Shown one piece after another: positions 51,023 through 64,000 of a stretch of 64,000 nucleotides of DNA. Below the pieces are notes generated by a model. The model worked only from the letters and a program-made list of their open reading frames with translations, was not told the DNA's origin and did no database searches. Source of the stretch: Gymnorhina tibicen (Eukaryota; Chordata; Aves; Passeriformes; Artamidae); the NCBI GenBank assembly GCA_013399875.1, contig VXAZ01005694.1:543331-607330 (forward strand), written 5' to 3'. The translations under genes were made by a program, and so were the position numbers. Position 1 is the first letter of the stretch. Each line of letters begins with the position of its first letter.

Positions 51023-53964
51023 TTGACTGGAAGAACATGAACGACACTAAGGTTTTTCACATGGCAGAGCAAATCTGCCTGCCCGAAGACGTCAGAAATA
51101 ATGTCACAATTTTAACATGGCAGGCAGAGCTAGATGAATAATTTAGGACGTGAAGCATGAGCAGATTTCCCTTATCCTCAGTGCCACCTTCTCAGAATGC
51201 AGCTGGGGCTCCTCGCTCAGGCAGGATGCTCATCCCTGCCATGTCTACAGCAGCAGACTCACAATTTGGACCATCAGGAAAAAAGATGACCTTATTTGCA
51301 TTCACTGTTACTCTTGTTTTGCTCATGATAAAGCAGCACTTTTCCTGAGGTGGAAATTAATTTTCTGTGAGAAGTTCATGTACCAACAATAAATTATTAT
51401 ATTTCATTCCTTGTGATTTGTTTGGCTACAGAGAAAAGAATTTTATTTTACACTTGTACTATATCATGAAAAAGGTTTGCATGTTTTTTTGTTGCTGCAT
51501 GCCAGTCAGCATTCTCTTCCCTGAGCCTATAAAATTTCAGTGTTGGTTTTTAGGTGTTGGGGGAAGTTTGATAGATACCACCAAGCAGGCATTTCACTAG
51601 TCTATTATCTTCTCTACACTTACGTGTGTCCTGCACATGGAAAAAGTGCCCTTGTAAGGCATCACAGCAGTATTTGCTGTTCTCCCTGCATTCCTGCGGA
51701 AAAGATCTTCAGCAGATTTTCGGATACAGAAGTAGAATGTCGGCGTCTCTGTTCTTTGGTCATACCTTAAGCACACGCTGGAGAAGTGTAATTCCTCTAG
51801 GAATTTATCCCCAGTCAGATGTGGTGTCTTTGAAGACTAACCCTCCTTTTCCTTTACACCTCTGTGTGATAAAAGAGGATGAACAATGTACAAGTTGTGA
51901 TCTCTGGGGTTTAAAGCCCTCAACTTTATCTACAGGAGGCGACTACAAATTCATTTCCTGTGTAGTGTACCCAGAAGTGTTTTGCTGTGTGATGCCTTGC
52001 GAGGCTAATTTGATCTACCCAGGTGGGGATGAAGCACCTGTCGTGGTACCAGCACATTATTAGCACTTTCCCTTTTAATTCAGATGCAGTCACTCCTGAT
52101 CACCTCTGTTTGCAGACTGAAAACCTGTGGAACTGCAGGGGATGCTCCTCCATCCTCCCTTCCTGCTCAGGAAAGCAGCATTTGTTCTCTGGGCTGGGGA
52201 GACAGAGCACCTGGTATCTTGCTGAGGACCCTTCCACAAGAAGTTGGTCTCCTTTAACAGCATTTAATTTGCTGAATTTATATATTTCTCATGCAAAACA
52301 TCGAGAAGGTAGCTTCAGGTCAGTGATCACAGTTGGTGAGAAAACCCAGCCCAGAGCTCCTCACCTTTTCACACAATCTGAGAGGCTGCACTACCTTGCT
52401 TTGCAGGAAAAGGAATATTCATTGCATACGCTCACAAGCACCATGAGTTTCTCCATCCAACCAATCTCTGTCTTGACTATCCCAGTAATTTAAACACTAG
52501 AGGGATAGGCTGTGCCCAAACTGCCATGCTGGAGGGAAGTGGGGAGATGGCGTGGCACAGTGGCCCAGTGCCCTGGCCCTGGAGTCACTGCACCAGCTGA
52601 GCAGTGAGTCACTCACCAGGAGGTGACCTGCCAGCCCACCACCAAAACACCCCACTGGACACATAGGACCACAGCTAAGAGGTCCTGACAATGGGAACTT
52701 CCAAATTAATCTTCACAGACAGTGACTGTCATTGCTGACGCAGATGGCCTTGCCTCTCAGCTGTGCCAGCAGCTCTGCATGGGCAAAGATGCCCTACGTA
52801 TGAATGATCTTGGAAGTGAACAGAGCTGCTGTCGTGTTCCTGACCCTTTCAAGGGGATGGGGATGGAAAGGAGGGGAGGAGAGAAAGGGAATCACCCCTG
52901 CTGGCAGTGGGAGCAGAGCTGTCCCCATAAAGCAAAGGGAAAAGGGCTGGGGACAGAACAGATGAAGACATCACACAGCATATACCGAACGGGAATGTAA
53001 GATCCAGTGCAAACTTGAAACAGATGAAATGCCAGAACCAAAAGGCCACGAGAGACACTAGAGTGCTTCTGGTAACTAACAACATCCATCACTGAAATGC
53101 TGGTGTCTCCCAGTCTCCCCCACAGGACGAGCCCTGCAGCAGAGGGCCCAGCACAAAGAGGCAGCGGAGTCCCCAGGCAAGGCACACCCGCCCCTGCACA
53201 GCCTGGCTGCCGCACTTTGAAACACTAAGGCAGGGGCTACTGGTGCTCCCATCCCACCCAGCCCCACAGAGATGGCCACTGCATGTCAGGAAACCCCACA
53301 CGGAAATAAACTCTGAAGGCTTTCTGAGATCCCTCTGTGTACTGCCATTCTGCTCTGCTATTGTATTAGCAGTGGTAAAGCAAAGGCAGAAGATAACCAT
53401 ACAGACATAAACAAAGTACTTTAATTCCTTTCAGAAATTCAACTCTCTGGTTCTCTTTCCATTTCTTCCTCCTCCTCTCAAGAGGGAGTGAGCATTTGTT
53501 AAATTTGGCTTTGAACACAGGAAAACATTGGTTTGTAATAACCCTCCTAATTTGCTTTTCTTGGCAAGCACCCTGCACCAGCCGTCCCTGGTTCTGTTGT
53601 TAGGGGATGACTATGAAGCTAAGAAAACACACACACAAATTCCTGAGTAATTGTACGTGCAGTACCTGCTTTTTAATGCGCTGCAGTGTAATTACCTTTT
53701 TGTCAGCTCAACCTCATTCTGGGCAGAACAGCTGAAATCCCTAATTACCGACTGCAGCAGCCAAAGTCCCCAGTTTGCTCCAGAGAAAGTGGCATCATTA
53801 ACCCAACTCATTATTGCACCACTTGTCAGGTGAGGCCTATGGAAATTCCACCTGCATTTGTTGGTTTCCTTCTATGGAAGCATAAACACCACATTCTGGA
53901 TAAAACAGTGGGGAAAAAACCACCCCACTCCCCAAGGCAAAAGCTCAACAGGTTGACCCAGGAG

Positions 53965-54215
53965 AAGGTTGTAGAAAGGTGGGGCTCAGTCTCTTCTCAC
54001 GGGAAACAAGCGACAGGACAAGAAGTAATGCAAACCTCAGTTTGCACCAGGGGAGGCTTAGGCTGGATATTCTGAAAAACTTCTTCCCAGAGAGGCTTGT
54101 CAAGTATTGGAACAGGCTGCCCAAGGAAGTGGTTATCCACCATCCCTGAAGTATTTAAAAAGCTATGCAGATATGGCACTTACGGACATGATTTCGTGGC
54201 AGATTCATGGCAGAT
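53965..54215 (+). mobile_element. CR1 LINE 3'-region fragment
   Basis: Blocks typical of the CR1 3' untranslated region appear in order: ctcagtctcttctcacggg, 'aagcgacaggacaagaag', 'tttgcaccaggggaggctta', 'ttggaacaggctgcccaag' and 'catccctgaagtatttaaaa'. The copy degenerates before the usual terminal octamer repeats. There is a small duplicated cagattcatgg unit at its 3' edge. It belongs to a different CR1 subtype from the pair in intron 2. Confidence 0.9.
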
Positions 54216-55736
54216 TCATGGCATTCCCTTGCAAACAGCAGGGAATATATCACTGTAACAGCCAGGGATTAGGGTCATGCTCTTTAGTTTTTACAGTCTT
54301 GCTTCATGCTGTTGAATAGCAAGTGCATTTCCAAAGTCCATGCATGGACTCAGATACGGCACACACAGATGCTGAGAATTCAAAGAATTCCTGAATTTTC
54401 TGTGCAGAAGTTCCAAAAAAGCTTAAAGCCTTTGTGACTCAACCATTTCTCTGCCAGGAACTCTACCCCGCAACATCAGCCTGTTAGACATCTACAAAAG
54501 AGGATAATAAAAAATTATTTTTGTGTGAACATACCCACTTCCTCCCCTCTTTCCAGAAACTAAACAGTGAAATAAAACAAGTGACAAAATTGCAGCAACT
54601 TCTGAGCACATTTAATTAAGGAAACTCCATTTTATTGCAGACAGGCCGTCCTATTTAATCTCCCACTCACAGGTTTTCTTCTCACCGCATTTTTTTGTGC
54701 AATTAAAACAAGGCAAACCGGAACGCCAATTAAACGCCTTTTGAAACAACAGCCACCCTTTCCGACACCCGTTTAAAAATGCGTGAATTGACACATTTGC
54801 AAACTGATTTCGGCGTTTCTGCCCCGGCCCTGAGTGCCTGCATTCTGGGCTGCTGCATTTCACGCCTCGGGAAAGCAGAGAACATCAGCCACTCGCAGGC
54901 TCTGCAGGCAGGACAGGGGGTTCCTAAAGCTGCTGCCGAGGCAAGGAGGGGCTGTGGATTCTGGCTCGGGGAGAGAGAGGAGACAGTCCCTCTGTCTCTT
55001 AATGTTTCAGGGACCCTCTTTGTTGTTCTCTTCTGCTCATCTACAACAGGTGGAACCTCCTGAGGAACCACGATCCTGCTGCCCCTCTGCCAACCCCTCT
55101 CACTGCTTTCACCATCCTCAGACCAAGAGAAGGCTCGTCTTCCCCCTTCCCGTGTGGCTCCCCTTCTGCACTGAGGCATCTCCTCGGAGAGGAGACACTT
55201 TCAGCTGCATGGGAGTGGGAAAGATGATGGATTTAATCTCTGAATAGTCAGTTAGTGTACGTATCTGAGGTTTCAGGGTAAGATAAAGCCAGACACTCCT
55301 GGAAACAAATCTAATATTCTTCTCTGAGGAGATGTTCAGTTAGAAACCTTGTTATGGAGCCCTGTGAAGCCAGAGCCAGGTGGTAGCTCTAGGGATGTGT
55401 TACTCAGCCACCTGGAGAAGGACAGAGGTTGGATAACACTGGGACACTCTATCTTGTGGCAAAAATGACAATTATACCAAGAATAATGATAAATGAGGAG
55501 CCTGTGCCAGTGCTTGGAGGCACAGTGCTCACACATTGCATCGTTTCTCTCAAGAGTGTGGTTATTTCCAAGTCAAAACTCTCCTCCAGTCTCGTTCTCT
55601 GTGTGGCCACACAAACAAAGGCTGGCCTAGGAACAGGATGGCCTAAGGATAGAGACAGGAATGAGCAGGTGAAGGGTACAGCAGGTGCCAGCCATTAAAC
55701 TGATCCAGGTTAAAGGAAAAAAATGAAATAAATATT

Positions 55737-56330
55737 TGGTAGGCAAATTCGGTAATATAAAATAACATAAATTTATTGAATGGCCGAAATATCGGAAACG
55801 CGATGCCAGGATCGAAAAGTCACATAACCAAGCCCGGGGTTGGAACTGGGTGAACGCAGGTTTTGACCTCTATCGCGCCAAAACCTCCCTTGTTCACAAC
55901 TGCTGCTTTTTGCAGCGGGCTTATATANNNNNNNNNNNNNNNNNNNNNNNNNNNNNNNNNNNNNNNNNNNNNNNNNNNNNNNNNNNNNNNNNNNNNNNNN
56001 NNNNNNNNNNNNNNNNNNNNNNNNNNNNNNNNNNNNNNNNNNNNNNNNNNNNNNNNNNNNNNNNNNNNNNNNNNNNNNNNNNNNNNNNNNNNNNNNNNNN
56101 NNNNNNNNNNNNNNNNNNNNNNNNNNNNNNNNNNNNNNNNNNNNNNNNNNNNNNNNNNNNNNNNNNNNNNNNNNNNNNNNNNNNNNNNNNNNNNNNNNNN
56201 NNNNNNNNNNNNNNNNNNNNNNNNNNNNNNNNNNNNNNNNNNNNNNNNNNNNNNNNNNNNNNNNNNNNNNNNNNNNNNNNNNNNNNNNNNNNNNNNNNNC
56301 CCCCCCCCACCAGGATTCAAGACACAATTT
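55737..56330 (-). mobile_element. Probable solo LTR of an endogenous retrovirus, interrupted by an assembly gap
   Basis: Read on the minus strand, a TATATAA box (55921-55927) is followed about 145 bases later by an AATAAA signal (55772-55777), and the unit could end in ...CCTACCA at 55737. The segment is CpG-richer than its surroundings, and no retroviral coding sequence is visible beside it. This is the layout of the U3-R-U5 part of an LTR. Most of U3 is lost in the run of N at 55928-56299. The far end is uncertain, and I could not confirm a target-site duplication. Confidence 0.5.
55928..56299. other. Assembly gap (372 N)
   Basis: A run of N ends in C10. It lies inside the probable LTR, and the poly-C edge suggests a GC-rich segment that was hard to sequence. 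Confidence 0.99.
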
Positions 56331-59300
56331 AACAGTATGATATTTCATATCTGAGCATGAATTAACCAATTCATTTATAACAAAAACATATGGAAGAAGA
56401 AGGAAAAGCTTGGGGAGGAAAGCATAACCAGGATGCTGTCCAAAGCAAAGACTGGCTAGCAGTGGGGTCAGGTCTCCTTGTGACACTGGGATGGGGAAAA
56501 AGGAGAAGTGGGGGGAACCCAAAGCCCCTGCTTTTGCAGACAGAGTCTGTTAGCTCAGTCATCCCTGAACTATCCAAATCCTGCCTGCCAATTTAAAATA
56601 AGGTGTTAAAAATTTGCTGACTTAAAAATGCACTCTTTCTGCGGCTCTATTCACTGTTCCCCAGCACCTCTCTATGCTTTTCACCCAGCTCTTCTGTGGA
56701 GGCTTTGTGCAGCTGCTTCCACCTTTTCTAAGCGAGTGGAAGCAACAATAAGTCATTGGTAAGGAATAAGACTTGGTACAAAGAAAACACTGCTGCTTCT
56801 GTAGCAACTGCTCACAAACCAGGCTCTACACCAGCTTAATTATGTCAGCACTGACACTGATAAAAGGCATAATCCTATCTTCCCTCCTAACAGAGTATTT
56901 TTCTTCTGTGCTCTTTTTCTTCTCTCATGCTCTGTTTTCTCTCCCCTCTTATTAAAATTGCTTGGACCAAGCCAAGAAATGTTTTATTTCCTTACATTTT
57001 TCATTCACAAGTGTTAATAAATACTTTCTCACCTTTCTAAGATCTACTTGGCAGCAGTGAAAAAGTATTGTATTTAGTGGGAGTAATAATTACAATCTGT
57101 TTTGCTTTCTGAATATGCAGGTTCTTTAGTTTTTGCCTGACTAGAACGTCAGTTGAAGTGGTGGGACATGGTTCCTTCACCTTGCAGAAAGAAACTGGGA
57201 TTTCTTTTTTTCCCTGTTCTTGACCAAGAGGACACAGGGCTTGCAAAATTTTCCACAGAAGACAAGAAACACAAGGTGGGAGAAAGGGAAGAGAGCAGCA
57301 GGGAAAGGAGGAAAAGCCAAGGTAAAAGAAAGGGAAGAAAACTGAAAGGTAAGACATGGCCCTTTGAAAAGTCTTGCTGCCTTTAACTGCAGCTGAACTC
57401 ATTATTTTGGTGAAGGTTTCATGTGTTTCATCTCCTGGAGTGATCTCTTTCTGTGTATACACATGTTAACAGAGCCTGCAAGAAATTGAGCTTATAGTCA
57501 AAAGAATAAGGATGAGTAGTAGAAAATTAGAGTTCAGACCCCTCTGCTCACTGTACCCCACACAAAGGGCTTGATTTCCATCAGGATCTCCTGTGTTGCA
57601 GCCCTGCACATTATAAACACAGATTGTGGCAGCTCCAACTAGAAAGGCTGAGAGCCCCGTCATGAAACCATCCATAATTTGGGGCATTGGCTTGTCAAGG
57701 GGCAGCCTGCTGAAATAGGTGCAGGACCTGAGGGCTGCACACCTCAGATGGACACTCAGGTCCTTAAAACACCACCTCTTGCAGAATCAGTGTTTCTTCA
57801 AAACGAAAATCATTTCGGGTCATTTTGCATCCAGTAACTTTTTTCAGTGAAAGTCTGCTTGAAATTGATACAATGCCTAAGTAAAGTTCTGACTGATCAG
57901 CAAAAAGCTAGCCCAAGAGATTATTCTTAAAATAAAGCTAGATTTGAGGCACACACAGCTGTTTGCGTAGGAAGATGAAGATCTGTGCTGTGCCTTTGAA
58001 TCTGAACCAAAAAACAAACCCAACAAATCCCACTCTCACACAGTGGTGCCTCTGTATTTCTGGCTCCTCTATTTTATTTTATTTTTTGCTAGCCTTTCTT
58101 GCTGCCAGTCAGTTTTTCTGCAAGTGATGTTTATGTTGGTGGCATGTGCTGTTCTCCCCCAGCATCCAATAATTAAGCCATACTGCACATCTGCTTGGTC
58201 CTGTCAACTCATATCACACTCCATCCTCAGCCACCTGCAGCTGCAAGATTGCTGATCAAGCTGCCTGGATTTGTCTTTCCTAGGTAGATGTCTGGTGGGG
58301 AACTCGCCTGTCTATTTGTGTTTGAGCAGCACCCAGCACCCAAACTGCACGCATGTAAAAATGTCTCAGAGTCCAAAAATATGAAACACTGAAAGAGATT
58401 CCAACGGATGGGTTTTTTTTTTAATTAGGAAGTTAAAACCTATTTTTCCTGCTGTAGGCAGAGCCTTAAAAGATCTTAGCCTAGCTAGTTCACGTATTAA
58501 CCTGTGTGCTACACAGCAGTCCAAAGCAGAAGTCATTTCAGAGAACAAAAATGAAACTACACCAAAACAAAAGCTCACATATGGCATTAGTGATCCACAC
58601 CAGTCAAAACCAACCAAAATAATTCATAGCCCTTGACCCTAAGCCTTCAGCCTGCTCTGATGGTTAGGACTGCTTAAAAGGTCATTTGCAACCCCCTTGG
58701 CATTGTCAATTTATTCTTTAAACCTTTAATGTATAGGCAAGACCAACCCAGCAAACAGCCCAGTTGAACTTCAGGATGTGAGGGTGACCCTAACAGGGCC
58801 CTGGTATCTCAGTTTCTGCCAAGGCTGGAACACACCTGCTGAAGCACAGCAGACCTGCAGCATCAAATCCTCTTGTGCTCAGGGGCCTTGACACGCCTTT
58901 CCCTCTCCTGGAGGGAAGACAAGCCTAGACCGAGAGACCTCTGGTCCACAGAGCAATTTGTAGGAGTCCCTGCTTTGCAAAGGAACCAGGTCAGCAGCTG
59001 GTGAGAACTGCAATTACGAGCACTTGCGTACTAAACAAGCCTGTTTGAACTTGTGCATGTTTAAGGGGGGCTCTGCCCCAGCCTGACAAGCTGCCTTGCA
59101 GTTGCCTTGGCACACAATTTTCATTTAAGTGTTCGACACAGGCAGGGATCCAATGTGCTGTACACCTTCTTTTTTCATGTAACACCACCACAACACAGTA
59201 ATGGACCTCTGACGGGTAGCAGAAAAGCCTGTAAGAGCAGCCTTATTTTGTATCATTTTGTATTTTGTTACTGAGGCAAATACGACCATTTTCGAAGCAA

Positions 59301-60578
59301 ACACAATAACATACCTTTGTTTCCATAAGATGCATCCTGGGGTCATTATTCACTACCACGATTAACATTCATTTTCTTTTATGCACAAGAGGCAGTGGTG
59401 ACTATTTATCACCAACGTTCATTGCTTCAAGAAAGAACATTTTATGATGGATGTTGGACACCCTGTACTACAGTCCCGTCACAGAAAATTAGTATGTAGC
59501 ATCCCTACAAAGAGCCTGTTTGCAGGTGGTGGTGTCATCTGTTTTTTAAAGAGTATTGTTACTATAATCTAACCACAATCAAAATTCGTATGTACTAGGT
59601 GTTGTACAGAGTTACAGCCAGTCCTTTCCCTGAAGGAGTTTGATTATTACCAAAAAACAGACAAAGCGCAGGAGAAGGAAGCATTAGCTGAGCAAAGCAG
59701 CAAGAAGAGAATAAAAAGACCTAAACAATAAAATACCTGTAGGATTTTTACTAGAAATAATAGTACAGAGATTGTTGAAAGAAACCCAAGGAAGAGAAGA
59801 AAAGTCAATGCACATCTTCAAAATTGCCCTTCTGTTTTTTAACCAGAAGTTTATTACTTCTACAAAATAGATGCATAGCTTTAAACGGAGGGTTGCACCT
59901 GATAGCCACCAGAGATCCCTTCCTGTTTTAATTATTCTATGGTCCTCTAACCTCACTGATGAATAATGAGGGATCTCCTTGTCAATCAAGAATAAAAGTA
60001 ACTGTATAGAGAAAACTAGAAAATAAATGTATTTTCCATCACCTCTGGTCTCAGGAATTGTCTTTGGACAGCGTGCCTAACCACCACAAAAGGATATGGC
60101 CAAATACCTTATGTCTTTGCTACAGCACTCGGAACATAAAGAAAGCATGACAAAGGACAGAAAGGCAGCACTTAACGAAGCTCCATCAAAATAATGTAGG
60201 CAGAGTGACAGCAGAGTTAGCAAAATAAATACATCAAATAACAGCCTGCAACTTCGTGATGCTCTCCACTCTCCAAGTGCCACTTCGCAGGAACAAGCTT
60301 TGCTAAGAGGGGCTCCAGCTTCAGTCTGGGCAATCCTGAACACCTCAGTGCCAGGGCTGCACAGACTGAATGTCTTCAAGGCACTCTGACCTCCTCAGCC
60401 AACATCCCTCACAACACAGGCCACAGGTTTGAACCCACCAATTTTTGGCCCCAGCCCCATGACCTGCAGTTGAGCTGGGAGGCGTCACCCAGAGCACCTC
60501 TCGACAGCCTGCAGGGTCAGCCCCTCGGCAGGGCGAAGCCAGAAGCAGCACGTTTGATTCCAGCAGCAGGTGCCACGT

Positions 60579-60632
60579 AAAATCCCAGTGTGCTGAAACG
60601 ATGTGAAAATCCCAGTGTGATGGAACGATGCG
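60579..60632. repeat. 27-bp tandem duplication (two copies)
   Basis: Two adjacent 27-bp units, each beginning aaaatcccagtgtg and containing aacgatg, differ at three positions. The first copy is 60579-60605 and the second 60606-60632. Confidence 0.9.
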
Positions 60633-63600
60633 GAGGAGAGGTAATTCATCACCGCCCGGGCACTGGAGGAGGATGGATTATAAACTCACGAGGAATGCAG
60701 GGACTGCAGAACGCACACGTAAGCAGCCTGACAAAAATGTCCTGACATTGCATAGACACAAACGTGGACCCAACTTGGATTTCCACCGTCCCTCCACCAA
60801 AAAAAGTGCAATCTTGATGCAGAGGAAAGATTACTCTCCTTCCCAGCTCACCAGCAGCTTTGTTATACCTACAGCAGCACTTACCCTGCGTGTTCAGTCT
60901 CATTAGCTTCACCAGGGCTCTGCTTACTGCGAGATCAAAGGAGTCTTTTCCTGGAGGGTTTGTGCCATTGATAATTTGGGTATCTGCAGTAAACTTAATC
61001 TATCTGTGCTACACTACAGAGATTTGAGGCAGGGGAAGATTAAAGAGATTTGCCTAAGACAACAGACGCAGTTTGAAGAAATTGAATGCAGGTTTCCACA
61101 AAGCCCAGGCTTAAGGAGGAGAAGTCTCCTCACACATTAAGCACCCCCAAATACACATCTGGAGAATTAGGATTTTGCTATCACTATATTGGATATCTAA
61201 AGGGAAAGGATTTGGAAATAGGCTTATGTTTGTCTTTTTGCTGCTTTTTTCACCCTTTTCTTCTTCCCTAGCCTTCCCTCTTAATTTTGCCTCCGAAAGG
61301 CCCAATCAAATACATCAGCAAGTCTTTTGCATACGTATCTTATCAGCAGACAACAGCTCTGGGAGAATGCTTTTCCAACATGCTCGGCTGTGCTAAAAAT
61401 ACTTCCCCATTTTTGCAGCTATTTCAGGATACATCACTCCCGAAATGTGAGAGAGAAGGCTCAGATGGTCACTGCCACTCGTGGTGGCCCAGCTCTGGCT
61501 GTGGCCGCAGTGCAAAGTGAGGAGGCAGCTGTGGCAGGGGGAAGGGTGGCGCCGGGGAAGGCAGGGGGCATGGAGAGAAATAACCAGGTTCCTCTGGAAA
61601 GCACTTGCAGGTGATGCCTTCCTTCAAAAGGTCTAAGAGAGAGATACAGGTGTGACAGCAAACATCACTCTGGCTTTGATAATGACATTATGCACAGCTA
61701 GCCTGTTCTTTGGCTTGTTAAACTCCAAGTTTCCTGTGGGTAAGAAATGAACATTACTCTGTCACTGTTTTCAGGGCTTTCTGCCATGTTAATCTGATTA
61801 TCTATGACAGTTTCTGTCAGTTTGTTAGCGAAGATCCAATTATTCTGCTTGGCTTTTAAGTTTTCTCGTATTTCTGGCTGTGGGCCTGATTCTGGGTTCT
61901 TCTTTGTCCTCACGTCTTTAGTACAAATTTTAATGTAAAAACAATCCCACAGGACCAGAACTGATAGACTAGTGGTTTATATAGAGTTCTTTAAAAATGG
62001 ATGCATTCTTCATCTCTAGCAAGAATAAACAAAAAACTGCAGAACTGACAGCTGAAGGAAATAACTGGCCCTGCACTTGATCTGACTACATTTCTGTAAT
62101 TGAAATTTACAGTGTTCGTATAGAAGGGAGGTGGCTTTTGGCATTTTTTTCCCCTCCTTTAAACTCTTGTTTAGATCCTGGATCTTGGATCTTTAGATCT
62201 TGGATTTTCTTCTGTTATAAAAAAAAAGGAAAATACAGCATAATTCTATAAATAAATGTGGCACAATTTAGACATGGAAATTAAAATAGAATCAGGTGGG
62301 ATCCTTTTCCAAGGCATTTGACATTAGAGACAGCACAGTCAGTCTGGTTTTTTTTCTCTTACACATAGCTTTTCTCAGATACGAGTTTGCATGGCATAGA
62401 CCTGCATGACTGGAAAGTGGCAAGTGTGTAGTAAGCTATAAACAGAAAAATATATATGTCCACACCATCATCAGGTGTTCAGTGCCTAATACTTGCATGT
62501 CACTAGCTTTTAACTCCTCTCTGAGGATCCAAAATTATTTTGCTTGAAGTCAGCTGTCACTTCTTAATGTCTTTGTCAATAAGACCAGTAATATATGGAC
62601 TTTATGAATTCCTACCAGCAGACTGTACCTTTCTCAGTCTAGTCTGTTCTAACTGTAATTTTTTTTTTTCAATGATGTCTGCAAATAGCATATATCTATG
62701 CGAGAGCTTCATTTTGTAAAGGACTGACTACTGTTTCCTACAATGCTACAGCTCCACTGACAACAGCATCAGCAGGAGCTCGGCATGACAATCTCCTGCA
62801 ATATAATTACCTAAAGTTCTATGAAACAATTATGAAGATGCAGGAAGATGTTGGGTCTTTCTTGCTTGGGCTCCATGTTCTATTACTGCCAATAATCAGC
62901 ATTAGTGATACCTGCAGTAGTCAGCTTTTCCCCTCTCCAAATCCTCCAAAAAAGAGAGAAAAGTTTATATTTGGCAGAGTTGATGCTTACACACGAACAC
63001 AAAAGTTAGTGGAAGCAGTCATGACACCCTGGCAGACACTTGCTTCAGCTCCTCACAAGCAACATTTCATCAGCAAAAAAAAGCTCTCCTCCAGTCCTGG
63101 CAATTCTCTTCTCCATCACTGTCCCTCTCCCTCACTGCAAGATACTGGCAGGGAAAGACCTGTCCAAGGATGCTTCTTCAGGGAAGGAATTCCTATTAAT
63201 GCATAGTTCTGGTCTGTAACAAATGCTTACAGTCAACATTCTGGGAGCAAACAGTGCTCTCTTCCCACCTCTCCACTCCTTTTTGGGAGGTGATACAGGT
63301 TAAGCGACCCTCGGGGCCACGTATAGCTCATCAACTGCAAAAAGCATGACAGCAATGCCTTGTATTTATAATCCCAGTAAAAACTCTGCATCCCACCAAC
63401 CAAATCAGGAATTGAAGGTAGCAGCCATAGGAATTAATTTGGTAATACTTTTCTTAAACATTATGAAATGGGCAGAAGTTTCCATCATACCAGAGGTCAT
63501 AGTCAGCACGGACACTGCAAATCAAGCCAAATTCCACTGCTAAATATTGGGTGCAACATTCTGTATCTTCACAAACTCCAGCATCTCACTCCATGATAGT

Positions 63601-64000
63601 TTGCTTGCACAGAACCTTCCAAAATACGCCTGATCATATTGGGTGTAAGTTGGCAGAGACTCCTCATAGTTAAGAGTACTACCAGCTGCTATCAGGCAAG
63701 GATCTCTCCATTCTGCACATCTTAAAAATGACAGATGAAAGAACAGGCAATAAAAACCCCAGCATTTTCTTCTCCAGGGAATTTTAAAGCTTGAAAAAGT
63801 CTTCTCTTTCAAGTGCAAGCATAAAATACATGCTTGGATAACAGCAGGATTGGGAATTGCACGTTCAGAAGGAAAAGTATTGTGCGCTACTGCTGCCGCT
63901 TCATCCCTACTGCCCCTCTCCAAGCCTGTTAAGCTGAAGAGGAACTGAGGAAAATTGTGTGTGTGTGTTAGGTGCACGAAGCGCAGAGGAGGGGGAAACA

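Larger units (their letters stand above)
46090..64000. other. Upstream flank of PTPRO or further intron 1; no gene supported
   Basis: No exon or RNA gene could be supported here. The stretch contains a compound GAAA/ATCA microsatellite at 49980-50065, a T/G tract with long G runs near 50941-51022, a CR1 fragment at 53965-54215, a probable LTR with a 372-base gap near 55737-56330, and a 27-bp tandem duplication at 60579. In mammals the gene beyond the PTPRO 5' end is RERG. No RERG exon was recognised. Confidence 0.55.

Noticed and set aside
51626..52493. Two overlapping plus-strand open frames of about 145 and 156 codons
   Set aside because: The proteins look random (scattered cysteines and tryptophans, no motif), overlap in different frames and show no exon structure.
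54730..55247. GC-richer block with long frames on both strands, considered as a promoter/first exon
   Set aside because: CpG density is modest and neither strand encodes a signal peptide compatible with PTPRO or a recognisable other protein.
55820..55860. Possible tRNA B box (ggttggaactggg) beside the second gap
   Set aside because: Two or more mismatches to the B box, no A box and no cloverleaf. Better explained as part of the LTR.
62832..63206. Plus-strand open frame of 124 codons
   Set aside because: No recognisable domain. The hydrophobic start is weak, and there is no matching splice site or upstream promoter signal.

Overview
This window is vertebrate nuclear DNA, almost certainly from a bird. 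It carries three CR1 retrotransposon fragments with the typical avian 3' region and has a low density of other interspersed repeats. It also has two runs of N that mark draft-assembly gaps. The only gene I can support is PTPRO (receptor-type protein tyrosine phosphatase O; GLEPP1 in mammals, CRYP-2 in chicken), read on the minus strand. The rest is intron, upstream DNA and repeats.

Right-to-left along the gene, five coding exons are clear from their similarity to mammalian PTPRO. They are exon 2 (15544-15810), exon 3 (6588-6746), exon 4 (4640-4792), exon 5 (2587-3033) and exon 6 (2028-2189). Their reading frames join without a break across consensus GT/AG splice sites. Together they encode the N-terminal ectodomain: the first fibronectin III-like repeats and an acidic, glycosylation-rich linker. 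All junctions after exon 2 are phase 1. The remaining fibronectin repeats, the membrane span and the phosphatase domain must lie beyond position 1.

No exon 1 has been demonstrated. The best candidate is a signal-peptide-like reading frame on the minus strand at 45960-46089. It ends in a good donor of the right phase and resembles the mammalian PTPRO leader. If it is real, intron 1 is about 30 kb and everything from 46 kb to 64 kb is upstream flank. If not, the whole right side of the window may be intron 1.

The non-coding part holds two long inverted repeats: one is a CR1 pair in intron 2, the other is an unidentified foldback near 43 kb. It also holds a probable solo LTR interrupted by the second gap, a G-rich quadruplex-prone tract near 51 kb, several microsatellites, and a small CpG cluster in intron 3. 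Many open reading frames of 60-170 codons occur on both strands, but I see no recognisable protein similarity or splice logic in them and treat them as chance.
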